DNA from: JBIOJM01 sp044450785 | Lineage (GTDB): Bacteria; Planctomycetota; Planctomycetia; Isosphaerales; Isosphaeraceae | Direction: 5' to 3' | DNA length: 11,296 bases | Assembly (NCBI GenBank): GCA_044450785.1 | Contig: JBIOJM010000333.1 | Span: 1-11,296 of the forward strand | Shown: positions 1-6,319 of the stretch, piece after piece | Layout of the letters: each line of letters begins with the position of its first letter | Numbering within the stretch: the first letter of the stretch is position 1 | Program-made: the position numbers and the translations under genes | Notes under the pieces: model-generated | Seen by the model: only the letters and a program-made list of their open reading frames with translations | The model's database searches: none | Told to the model about the DNA's origin: nothing

Positions 1-140
1 CATGCGTGCGTACACCATGCGGCAGAGCGTCGATGTTTAAAATTATATCGTGATCACTCTTTCAGTTCAATGGGGGTTTCTCGAAAAAATCACAGCCTCT
101 CTGCGTCCGCTCGATGGGCAAAGCCTGGGTCCTGGTCCGA

Positions 141-183
141 CGACGCGGAGCGTCGGGGAGAGCATCCCGACGCGGAGCGTCGG
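141..183. repeat. Tandem pair of short hairpins, 27-nt period
   Basis: Two copies of the core cgacgcggagcgtcgg lie 27 nt apart. In the first, cgacgc (141-146) pairs with gcgtcg (150-155) around a gga loop. In the second, ccgacgc (167-173) pairs with gcgtcgg (177-183) around the same loop. The second copy is followed by aacgag. The shape resembles the dispersed acgcggagcgt hairpins found in many planctomycete and cyanobacterial genomes, which is recollection and not a search. No ORF here looks genuine. The rest of 1-276 shows nothing I can identify: an AT-rich patch near 36-50 and no convincing start signals. Confidence 0.8.
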
Positions 184-276
184 AACGAGAAGTCAGAGCC
201 TTTACTGCCTTCGATTTATCACTAATTCAACGGTATTGGGCTTAACACCAGTGTTGTCCTGATCTTCCAGTGTCGA

Positions 277-543
277 CTAGCCACCATTTGCTTCGCGCTT
301 CGTCATTTCCAGGTCAAATTCCATCGCCGCCAGATCCACCCGGAATCGCTGCAGAGCCTCCCGCGCGATCAGCAGCACCCGACTCCGAAACGCAGCATGT
401 TCGAGTACTTCATCGATCAACGGCTCCAACTCCGCACGGACCTGAGCTGGCTGCTTCTGGATCCGTCCCTTGAGAGCCACGAGCTCCGTGGGAACCTGTC
501 CTGACGGAAGGGTCTTGCTTGTTGCCCGACTTCGTGAATTCAT
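277..543 (-). CDS. Small helical protein of unknown function (88 aa)
   Basis: I do not recognise the family. The 88-residue product is mostly charged and helix-friendly, for example the stretch from ELVALKGRIQKQ to AELEPLIDEVLEH, then RSRVLLIAREALQRFRVDLAAMEFDLEMTKRE. It has no signal peptide or membrane segment, so it is probably cytoplasmic and may form a helical bundle or coiled coil. The ATG at 543 is preceded on the minus strand by GAGGTG (549-554) at 5 nt spacing, which supports this start. It is transcribed divergently from the large exported protein. A TATGAT box on the minus strand (579-584) could be its -10 element, but no good -35 is visible. Two overlapping ORFs here look like shadows. 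Confidence 0.65.
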   Translation of the reverse strand: MNSRSRATSKTLPSGQVPTELVALKGRIQKQPAQVRAELEPLIDEVLEHAAFRSRVLLIAREALQRFRVDLAAMEFDLEMTKREANGG

Positions 544-578
544 GGATGCACCTCATCGATGTGTTGGTGCTCAACTCT

Positions 579-584
579 ATCATA
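579..584 (-). promoter_or_regulatory. Possible -10 box for the small minus-strand gene
   Basis: The minus strand reads TATGAT here, about 36 nt upstream of the ATG at 543. It matches five of six bases of the sigma-70 -10 consensus. The nearest TTGCTG (607-612) is 22 nt away, too far for a standard -35, so the call is weak. Confidence 0.3.
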
Positions 585-718
585 AAAATAGGAAAGAGAG
601 CGGGGTCAGCAAAAATAATAAGTCTGGGTAATATTTGCGGGTTATAGGGCCTGGCCACGGGATCCCAACACCCTCGGACGCAGTCGTACAGGGCTTCAGT
701 CCTCCGTTCTCCCTTCCC

Positions 719-746
719 CGTCCTCCGTCCTCCGCCCTCCGCCCTT
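719..746 (+). repeat. Pyrimidine-rich heptamer array
   Basis: Four consecutive 7-nt units follow the pattern cgtcctc, cgtcctc, cgccctc, cgccctt. They lie in a C/T-rich stretch that begins near 694 with cttcagtcctccg. A degenerate relative of the same unit lies upstream of the pilus gene (7571-7606). The array ends 128 nt before the start codon at 875. Function unknown; it could be a microsatellite or a structural spacer. Confidence 0.65.
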
Positions 747-816
747 CATGTTGACCTTCCCCGACTTGCATGATGCCGTTACGATCGGCCGGATCGACAA
801 ATCTGACACGGGGTGC

Positions 817-833
817 CACTGGCTTTGCCAGTG
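817..833. repeat. Short hairpin (cactggc-ttt-gccagtg)
   Basis: A perfect 7-bp inverted repeat, cactggc (817-823) and gccagtg (827-833), closes on a ttt loop. It sits 41 nt upstream of the start codon at 875, inside the transcribed leader or promoter of the large exported protein. It resembles the short palindromic repeats seen elsewhere in this window and is probably a dispersed REP-like element. The ggctttgccag core is close to the ggctttccag core of the repeat at 10503. Confidence 0.6.
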
Positions 834-857
834 CTTTCGCCCGGTGGCTTCGCGGAC

Positions 858-865
858 AAGGAGGT
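858..865 (+). promoter_or_regulatory. Strong ribosome binding site that fixes the start at 875
   Basis: The sequence aaggaggt is a near-perfect Shine-Dalgarno match. It ends 9 nt before the ATG at 875. No comparable site precedes the in-frame ATGs at 770 and 773, and the protein begun at 875 opens directly with a basic and hydrophobic signal sequence. Confidence 0.8.
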
Positions 866-874
866 CTCGAGCCG

Positions 875-3800
875 ATGTTCGTGGCGCGCCGCTTCGTCGA
901 GGTCGTCGTTACCGCGGGAATGCTGGTGGGTCTGCTCGTCGTTTCCAGGGGTGGCGAGGAGAAGACGCCGGCTCAATCCGAGGCGCTGCGCGACAGCTTC
1001 GAAACACCCGAGCCGAGCTGGCAGCGCGAGTTCACGGACACCACGGTGCGATTGCTCGCCCACGAACGGTCGCAGCGAGCCGCCCGCGAGGGCCGGCTGT
1101 CCGAGCGCTTCCAGTTCGAGGCCGGGCCGGGCAGCCAGTTCTTCGTGAGTTACGCCACACCCAAGGTTCCGGTTTCCGACGATTTGAACGTCAGCCTCGC
1201 CGTGCGATCGAACCGGGCCGGAGTCCAGATCTTCGCTCGGGTCGTGCTCCCGGCGGATATGGACCCCGAGACCAGGGCTCCGTCGTACGTGTTGGTGCCC
1301 GGTACAATCTTTGACGAGGTCGACCGCTGGCAGCGGCTCGAGCTTTTGCACATGATCCCTGCGATCGAGCGTCAAGCCCGGGTCCTGAGGGTATCCACCA
1401 GGCGCCCCGTGCGTCTGGAGGGGGCCTACCTCGAGCGGGTGGTCGTCAACCTGCTCGGTGGTCCCGGTGAGTCGGAAGTCTTCCTCGACGATCTCGTGAT
1501 CAAGCCGGTGCCGACGGACCTGCTGGATGCGAGATCGAAGGCCGAGGCGCCCGGGAAGCCCGCGGCGGGTCCGCAACCCGCCGGCTCCGGCCCAGGGGTT
1601 GGAAAGCGGGACCACGGGCTTGTCCGCCTCGAACGGAATCTTCTCGAAAAAAGGGGAAAAGACTCGATCTATCAGCCATGGCTCCCGATCGCGATCGATG
1701 CCCCCGGCGCGAACCCGGTGGAGCTGCGCAGAGCGGGCTTCGACGTCTTGGTCGATGGCGGCAAGTCCGATCCCGAACGGCTCAGGGCCGCGGTCGACAA
1801 CGGGGCCATGCTCATGAAGCGGCTGACCGACGCGACCGCCAGCGACGGACCACAGCGCCTGCTCGATCAGATGACTTCGTATCCCCTCCGCCGTGCGGTC
1901 GCGTTCTGGCACATCGGCGAGCACCTGGGGCGGCAGCGCGACATCAAGGCGCGCGAGGACGAGGTGGCGAAAATCCGCGAGGGACTCGCGGCCATACGGG
2001 CCCTGGACGGTGAAGACTCACATTGGACGATCGCCAATGTCGACGGGGAGCTCCCGCTGTTCGCCCGCGCGCCCACGGGCCTGGACATGATCGGGATTGC
2101 CCCTCGACTCTGGAGTACGGCGCAGGATTTCTTGGAGAGCTACGACTACTTGAATCAGCGCAGGCTCCTGACGGTCCGTTCCAACCTGGGCGCTCTGTTC
2201 TGGGCCTGGATTCCGGCGTCCACTCCGCCTGAGGTCATGCGGAACATCTGGGGCGACGACCCCCCTCCCTCGTGGGGAACGCCCCCGGTCCAGCCCGCAC
2301 AACTGCGTCTCATGACCTACCTCGCGCTCGCGGCCGGATATCGCGGCCTGGGATACCTTGGCGACGCCTCCTTGACACGCCCCGCCGGCGCCGGCCGCCT
2401 CCTCTGGATCGAGATGAGCTTGCTCAATCTCGAGATCGACCTCTGCGAGCAGATCCTGGCACAGAACGAGGCGAAGATCCGGGACTACGGGGTTTACGAT
2501 CCCGAACCCCTGCCCATTCCCAGCAATGCGATCCAGATTCCGCAAGGTAGGAAGCCTCCGGTCCTCAAGGAGCTTTCCCCGCGTGCCGGGATGCGGGCGG
2601 CGGCCGTTCCCTTGGTCGACCGTAAAGGCGCGCTCCTGCTCGTGGCTGACTATGGCAGCGGCGCCCAGTTTCAGCCTTCGCAGTTGGCCGCCGCCGAGGT
2701 CACGATCACCATGGCCTTGCCCGAGGGCGCCCAGGCCTTCGAGATCACGCCCGGCGGCGTCAAGGTCCTCCCGCGGGAACGAGTGGCCGTCGGCACCCGG
2801 ATCACCATCAAGGAATTCGACACAACCAGCTTGATTCTCTGCACGGGCGACCTGGCGATGTACGAACAGGTTCGGTCGATGGTCGAGAGCGTCCGTCACA
2901 GGGTGGTCCCGCTTGCAATCGAACAGGCTGAGCTCATGCTTCAGGCCGTCACCGAGATCAACGGCCGCCTGGCGGCCGACGGCCACCAGTTCCGCTCCAA
3001 GGTCGATCTCAAGCTCCGCCGTCAGGCCGGGATCGAGGGCGAGCCCATGGACGTGCCCGACCTCCTGGTCAAGTCCCAGGAGTCGATCAAGAATGCCCGC
3101 GATGCCTGGGAACGGCAGGACTATGCCGCCGCCTGGGCGGATGCCCGCCGCGCCGAGCGTCCGCTCCGGCTCGTCATGTTCGGCCACTGGCAGCAGGCAT
3201 ACGGCGCCCTGGCAAAAGCCACGAACACGCTCTATCCCAAGCGCGCCGGTGAAGTCGAAAACGACGACGAGATACCAAGAGTGAAGAAGAAGGACGACAA
3301 GCCCAAGATCCCCAGAAACCCTCCCTTGCTCGTCCAGCCGATCGCCTGTCCGCCCTTGATCTCATTCTATACTCTGCCCGAACACTACATCTGGGTTGAT
3401 TGGATCAACGGGAGGCCGGGCTATCGCTTCGGTCGTAATCGAGTCCCCTCCGGCGACTTCGACGACCCTCAGATCGTCGCGGAGTCGGGCTGGGTCGAGA
3501 TGAGCTATCATCTGGACGGGCTCGTCGGCAAGATTTCGACGGTGCCGCGCGATGAGCCAGGGGAGAAACGCACCGACAAGGACACCAAGAAGCCGGACTT
3601 CTTGCCCCCGGACGAACCCAGCTCGAACCGCGCGGTCAAGCTGGAAGTGAAGCCGGCCCGTGCCGAAGAGCTCGACACCCTGGCGCCGCAGTTCCTCGAT
3701 TTCCCCGTGGCCGCGATCCGCTCGCCCCCCATCCGGGTCGAGACCAACAACCTGATCATGATCTCGGTGCTTGTCAAACGAGTCTGGCCGAGCGCTCCGG

Positions 3801-4132
3801 GGCTGGGCGGCGTCATCGTGCGCGACTCGATCGGTGGCGAACAATTCCAGTTCCGGACCAGCGGCCCCATCCCCCAGTATTCCCGTGTCCTCCTCTTCCG
3901 CAAGGCGCCGGCGGACGGCACGTTCACCGTCACCCTCGGACTGGCCGGTTACGGGGAAGCGTACTTCGACGATTTCAGCGTGCAAGTGATCGAGCAAGAC
4001 ACCGCTGGAGTCGGCCCGGGTGTCGTCAAGGGGCGTCAGCGCGGGCGAACCGGAACATCGCCCGGGCTCGCCGATCCCACGCTCCCCGCGGCAGCCTCCC
4101 GGCCCACGGATTCACGCCGGCAGCAACGTTGA
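875..4132 (+). CDS. Large exported multidomain protein, sugar-binding/glycosidase-like architecture, function unknown (1085 aa)
   Basis: No family is recognised with certainty. Residues 1-25 (MFVARRF, then VVVTAGMLVGLLVV) form a signal peptide or anchor. Residues about 35-215 look like a jelly-roll beta-sandwich ending in EVFLDDLVI. Residues about 255-560 alternate helices and strands (AFWHIGEHLG near 346, FWAWIP near 440, GYRGLGYLGDASL) as in a TIM-barrel glycoside-hydrolase-like fold. Residues about 570-670 form another beta-rich module. A helical segment follows (about 670-780) with a Lys/Asp-rich linker near 797-817. A final beta-sandwich ends in EAYFDDFSV (about 1029-1037), and the tail is Arg/Gly/Pro-rich. 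The paired LDD/FDD endings resemble carbohydrate-binding modules. No catalytic residues can be assigned. It probably acts outside the cytoplasm on, or bound to, polysaccharide; that is inference. It is a single gene with its own terminator. Confidence 0.85.
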   Translation: MFVARRFVEVVVTAGMLVGLLVVSRGGEEKTPAQSEALRDSFETPEPSWQREFTDTTVRLLAHERSQRAAREGRLSERFQFEAGPGSQFFVSYATPKVPVSDDLNVSLAVRSNRAGVQIFARVVLPADMDPETRAPSYVLVPGTIFDEVDRWQRLELLHMIPAIERQARVLRVSTRRPVRLEGAYLERVVVNLLGGPGESEVFLDDLVIKPVPTDLLDARSKAEAPGKPAAGPQPAGSGPGVGKRDHGLVRLERNLLEKRGKDSIYQPWLPIAIDAPGANPVELRRAGFDVLVDGGKSDPERLRAAVDNGAMLMKRLTDATASDGPQRLLDQMTSYPLRRAVAFWHIGEHLGRQRDIKAREDEVAKIREGLAAIRALDGEDSHWTIANVDGELPLFARAPTGLDMIGIAPRLWSTAQDFLESYDYLNQRRLLTVRSNLGALFWAWIPASTPPEVMRNIWGDDPPPSWGTPPVQPAQLRLMTYLALAAGYRGLGYLGDASLTRPAGAGRLLWIEMSLLNLEIDLCEQILAQNEAKIRDYGVYDPEPLPIPSNAIQIPQGRKPPVLKELSPRAGMRAAAVPLVDRKGALLLVADYGSGAQFQPSQLAAAEVTITMALPEGAQAFEITPGGVKVLPRERVAVGTRITIKEFDTTSLILCTGDLAMYEQVRSMVESVRHRVVPLAIEQAELMLQAVTEINGRLAADGHQFRSKVDLKLRRQAGIEGEPMDVPDLLVKSQESIKNARDAWERQDYAAAWADARRAERPLRLVMFGHWQQAYGALAKATNTLYPKRAGEVENDDEIPRVKKKDDKPKIPRNPPLLVQPIACPPLISFYTLPEHYIWVDWINGRPGYRFGRNRVPSGDFDDPQIVAESGWVEMSYHLDGLVGKISTVPRDEPGEKRTDKDTKKPDFLPPDEPSSNRAVKLEVKPARAEELDTLAPQFLDFPVAAIRSPPIRVETNNLIMISVLVKRVWPSAPGLGGVIVRDSIGGEQFQFRTSGPIPQYSRVLLFRKAPADGTFTVTLGLAGYGEAYFDDFSVQVIEQDTAGVGPGVVKGRQRGRTGTSPGLADPTLPAAASRPTDSRRQQR

Positions 4133-4147
4133 ACGCAGAAAAAAGGC

Positions 4148-4171
4148 GTCACGCTGGAAAGCCTGACCTAC
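4148..4171 (-). repeat. Dispersed hairpin repeat, copy 1 (one stem mismatch)
   Basis: Read on the minus strand, this begins gtaggtcaggctttccagc and matches 10503-10526 at 23 of 24 positions. On the plus strand, gtcacgct (4148-4155) pairs with agcctgac (4160-4167) around ggaa, with one C-C mismatch. It lies 15 nt after the stop codon of the large exported protein. The unit resembles a widespread planctomycete intergenic repeat, from memory. Its placement between genes, in opposite orientation to the other copy, suggests a REP-like or miniature mobile element. Confidence 0.8.
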
Positions 4172-4255
4172 ATCTCAGCGACGCGACGGCGTCCGACCGC
4201 TGTATCGAAGCACGGTGCGCAGCCAATTGAGATTCCGCGTCAGGTCGTGACGTGC

Positions 4256-4299
4256 CGGTGCGAACCGCCCGCGCCGCGCGGCGGTTCGCACCGCTTTTT
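4256..4299 (+). terminator. Strong intrinsic terminator
   Basis: A perfect 14-bp GC-rich stem, cggtgcgaaccgcc (4256-4269) with ggcggttcgcaccg (4280-4293), has a 10-nt loop and is followed by c and five T (4295-4299). It lies 123 nt after the stop of the large exported protein and immediately before the end of the convergent protease gene. The T-tract is on the plus strand, so it should stop plus-strand transcription. On the minus strand the stem has no following U-tract. Confidence 0.85.
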
Positions 4300-4305
4300 C
4301 GTCCG

Positions 4306-5805
4306 TCAACCTTTCACGCTGTGATGTTTCAACTTGACGTGATCGTATACGTGTTTGTGGCGATGCCTGGAGGCCCACTTGGCGAACGGGGCCTCCACGG
4401 GCTTCAGCCGGCTGGTGACGTGCACGGGCGGGCTCGCAACCGTACCGACGAGCGTCGAGACTGTCGAGTTTAACCCCGGGCTTGGAGCCGGCGGGCTGAG
4501 GTTGCTCGGTGGCACGCTGGGGTTGACTGGGACGACCGGTGCCGGCGAGAAGGCGGTGAAGCTCTCGGTCCAGCCGGTGAGAGTGCCGATCGTGGTGCGA
4601 ACAGGGAGCGGGAAAACGTTGTTCGAACCGCTGTTCGGATCGATGGGCCCCGGAACGTTGATGCCGTTATTGAGCGAACCGCCTCCCTGATCGGGCTGCT
4701 GGGCGACGACCGTGTTGGGAGGCGCGATCGGCGACTGGGTCTGGGAGCCGAAGTTGGCCAGCAAGCCGTAGCCGCCGATCGGTCCCGGTCCGCCCGCCGC
4801 CAGGACCTTGAAGTAATACCCCTGGCCGGACAGCACGCTCGCGGTCACGCTGATCGTCGCGCCCATCGAGTTCACGGCCGAAGCCTGCCCGACCAAGCTC
4901 AACGACGAGTTGTAAACCACGAGCTTGGGAGAAAGCGAGCTCAGGTTGCTCGACTGCACCGTGACGGTCATCGTCCCGTTGGTGGTGGAAGGCACATTGA
5001 CGTAGAACCACTCGGAATCGCCGCTCGTTGTGATGTCCAGGCTCGGGATGGCGAGCTGTGCATTGCTGCCGATGTAGGAGTTGATGTTCGTCGCCGTAGA
5101 GTAGGTATTGTCGCGCGTGCCGGCGTTGTTGAACTGATCGAACTGGCGCGTGCCGTAAATTGATTGGATGCCGGCGATGTCGTCGCTGTCCAGCGCCTGC
5201 TTGATCGCATTGTAAGAGCCGTACATCTCCGCGGAGGAGTCGGTCGACTCGTCACCCAATCCCAGCGCGTGGCCAAACTCGTGAGCCACGACGGTCATCA
5301 GGTCGTAACTCGAGTTGATCTGCCAGTTGACGTTGGAATTGAGGACGATGTCGCCGGCATCGGTCCCGCCATTGGCCGGCGGGGGGAGAAAGGTCATGGC
5401 GAGAACGCCGGACGCCAGCGGGATGGCGCCGATGCGGATGTCGCCGAACCGCGAGTCGTCTTGCTGGTTGCCGGAAGAGCCGACCGCCTGTCCGCCGTCG
5501 GACACCAGCGCCAGGTTGGCGTTGGTGACGTTCTCCCAGAGCGTCGCGGCCTTCTCAATTTGTTGTTCCCAGGTCGCCGTCGGATAGTTTGCGTTCAGAG
5601 TCTGGAACAGCGCGCTCGAGACCCCGCCGATGGTGGTCCCGTCGGGCATGAAGCTGTATGTGATCCGGCTGGAGTACGTCCACTTGTCTCCGAGCGACGA
5701 GTAGAGCAACAGCCGGTCTTCCAGTACCTCCGGCAGGGGGCGCACAGCACGGCGTCGCGCCGTCCGGGATGCTGATCGTTCGAGAATCCGGCGAGGTGTT
5801 GACAT
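4306..5805 (-). CDS. Secreted matrixin-like zinc metalloprotease with LEDRLLLY N-terminus (499 aa)
   Basis: A metzincin-type endopeptidase, expected to act outside the cytoplasm. The zinc site HEFGHALGLGD spans residues 175-185 (H175, E176, H179, D185). A probable Met-turn methionine is M194 (SAEMYG), and the catalytic domain closes with DDIAGIQSIYG (208-218), as in M10A enzymes. The third ligand position is Asp instead of the usual matrixin His. The N-terminus is Arg-rich with LEDRLLLY at 28-35, a motif recurring in planctomycete surface proteins; no classical hydrophobic signal is seen. Residues about 235-353 look like a PPC-type beta domain (SEWFYVNVP, GYYFKVLAAGG). A Pro/Asn/Ser-rich stretch follows, and the tail is basic and His-rich (SRHRHKHVYDHVKLKHH). 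GGAG at 5813-5816 precedes the ATG by 7 nt. It is convergent with the large exported protein. Confidence 0.88.
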   Translation of the reverse strand: MSTPRRILERSASRTARRRAVRPLPEVLEDRLLLYSSLGDKWTYSSRITYSFMPDGTTIGGVSSALFQTLNANYPTATWEQQIEKAATLWENVTNANLALVSDGGQAVGSSGNQQDDSRFGDIRIGAIPLASGVLAMTFLPPPANGGTDAGDIVLNSNVNWQINSSYDLMTVVAHEFGHALGLGDESTDSSAEMYGSYNAIKQALDSDDIAGIQSIYGTRQFDQFNNAGTRDNTYSTATNINSYIGSNAQLAIPSLDITTSGDSEWFYVNVPSTTNGTMTVTVQSSNLSSLSPKLVVYNSSLSLVGQASAVNSMGATISVTASVLSGQGYYFKVLAAGGPGPIGGYGLLANFGSQTQSPIAPPNTVVAQQPDQGGGSLNNGINVPGPIDPNSGSNNVFPLPVRTTIGTLTGWTESFTAFSPAPVVPVNPSVPPSNLSPPAPSPGLNSTVSTLVGTVASPPVHVTSRLKPVEAPFAKWASRHRHKHVYDHVKLKHHSVKG

Positions 5806-5889
5806 GGTTTCGCTCCGTTCCAGAAGAGAAGAGTAATGGGCGCAGAACGACCGGGGACCGAGTGATCCGCTCGGTCTTCCGTCGGGACC

Positions 5890-5901
5890 TGAAAGCTTTC
5901 A
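5890..5901. promoter_or_regulatory. Perfect 12-bp palindrome, possible operator
   Basis: tgaaagctttca is a perfect palindrome 85 nt upstream of the protease start. A second small inverted repeat, aactca (5905-5910) and tgagtt (5914-5919), lies next to it. The position suits a regulator binding site for the protease gene, but there is no second copy in the window and no regulator gene nearby. Confidence 0.35.
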
Positions 5902-6102
5902 ACAAACTCAGGTTGAGTTGCCCGTCAACGCGGCATGCATTATTAAACTAAGCTGCGGCGTCGCAGTCGTCGAGGATAGCCTTCGTGCCGGAGTATGCAA
6001 GCGAGGACCTTATTTTAGCGGCCGGAGGTGGTATGGTTACCACGACGTGTTGATTCCCGACCGCATCGAGCCGTTGGTTCGGCCAGGTCCCAGTTCGTGT
6101 AC

Positions 6103-6108
6103 TATAAT
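6103..6108 (+). promoter_or_regulatory. Consensus -10 box (TATAAT) upstream of the methyltransferase
   Basis: An exact TATAAT follows cgtgtac in an otherwise GC-rich region. No convincing -35 lies at 16-18 nt; the closest candidate, ttggtt (6074-6079), is 23 nt away. If used, transcription would start near 6115 and leave about 200 nt of untranslated leader before the ATG at 6320. That leader contains the eight-codon ORF. Confidence 0.45.
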
Positions 6109-6236
6109 GCGATTCTAGGCCAAAATAAACTGCTGGCTGATGACTGCCAGGTGACCCTGTCCCAAAGTGCTTGAATCACGAGCCCCGTGTTCCGCATCAA
6201 AGGACCAGGGACTTCGGACCAATAGGAGAAGGCATT

Positions 6237-6263
6237 ATGTTGCTGGACGTGTTTCTCGTATGA
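6237..6263 (+). CDS. Possible 8-residue leader peptide (MLLDVFLV)
   Basis: An ATG at 6237 is preceded by aggagaagg, with aggag at 6224-6228 and 8 nt spacing. It opens eight codons, ending in TGA at 6261. The stop overlaps another ATG (6260) in an ATGA arrangement. That second ATG is in frame with the methyltransferase and would add 20 residues before its signal peptide. This is the layout of translational coupling or an upstream leader. It could also be chance; there is no run of rare or regulatory codons. Confidence 0.3.
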   Translation: MLLDVFLV

Positions 6264-6306
6264 TCGGGTGGGTTGCTCTGGCTCATCCTCGCCCCAACAT
6301 CGACTC

Positions 6307-6311
6307 AGGAG
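6307..6311 (+). promoter_or_regulatory. Ribosome binding site choosing the start at 6320
   Basis: aggag lies 8 nt before the ATG at 6320. This start gives a textbook signal peptide beginning MKRLILSF, whereas the in-frame starts at 6167 and 6260 add residues with no domain character. The 6260 start remains possible through coupling to the upstream mini-ORF. Confidence 0.7.
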
Positions 6312-6319
6312 TTACTTCG

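Larger units (their letters stand above)
544..874. other. Divergent intergenic spacer
   Basis: This 331-bp spacer separates the small minus-strand gene from the large exported protein. It holds a TATGAT box for the minus-strand gene, an AT-rich patch (590-650), a pyrimidine-rich heptamer array (719-746) and a hairpin (817-833). An ORF in frame with the large protein can be opened from 770. However, its extra 35 residues are encoded by the hairpin region and lack a ribosome binding site, so I treat them as non-coding. Confidence 0.6.
5806..6319. other. Divergent spacer between protease and methyltransferase genes
   Basis: This 514-bp spacer separates two outward-facing genes and should hold both promoters. 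It contains a 12-bp palindrome (5890-5901), a perfect TATAAT (6103-6108), a leader ORF of eight codons (6237-6263) and the ribosome binding site for the methyltransferase. The open reading frame upstream of 6320 shows no protein-like character. The region is more AT-rich than the flanking genes, especially 5935-5955 and 6100-6135. Confidence 0.6.

Noticed and set aside
50..262. 70-codon frame in the first 270 bases
   Set aside because: It is translated through the tandem hairpins, giving the repeated TRSVG peptide, and has no convincing start signal.
590..650. Possible remnant of a ggggtcag-type REP or transposon end near 602-609
   Set aside because: Only the short ggggtcag string fits. No partner end or transposase was found.
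820..835. Sigma-54-like promoter (TGGC with TGCT at the right spacing)
   Set aside because: The match consists of the two arms of the short hairpin repeat, and the central conserved bases are missing. The repeat explains it better.
770..874. N-terminal extension of the large exported protein starting at 770
   Set aside because: The added 35 residues are encoded by the hairpin region, have no ribosome binding site, and would push the signal peptide inward. The start at 875 has a near-perfect site.
779..1924. Long minus-strand frame inside the large exported protein gene
   Set aside because: No domain-like sequence or ribosome site. The opposite strand carries a continuous protein with a signal peptide and beta-sandwich pattern.
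2018..3187. 389-codon minus-strand frame
   Set aside because: Antisense shadow of the same exported protein gene, with His/Gly/Asp-rich composition typical of such frames.
6161..6170. Shared 10-mer cccaaagtgc at 6161-6170 and 7531-7540
   Set aside because: A 10-nt match between two places in an 11-kb window is expected by chance, and the flanks do not extend the similarity.
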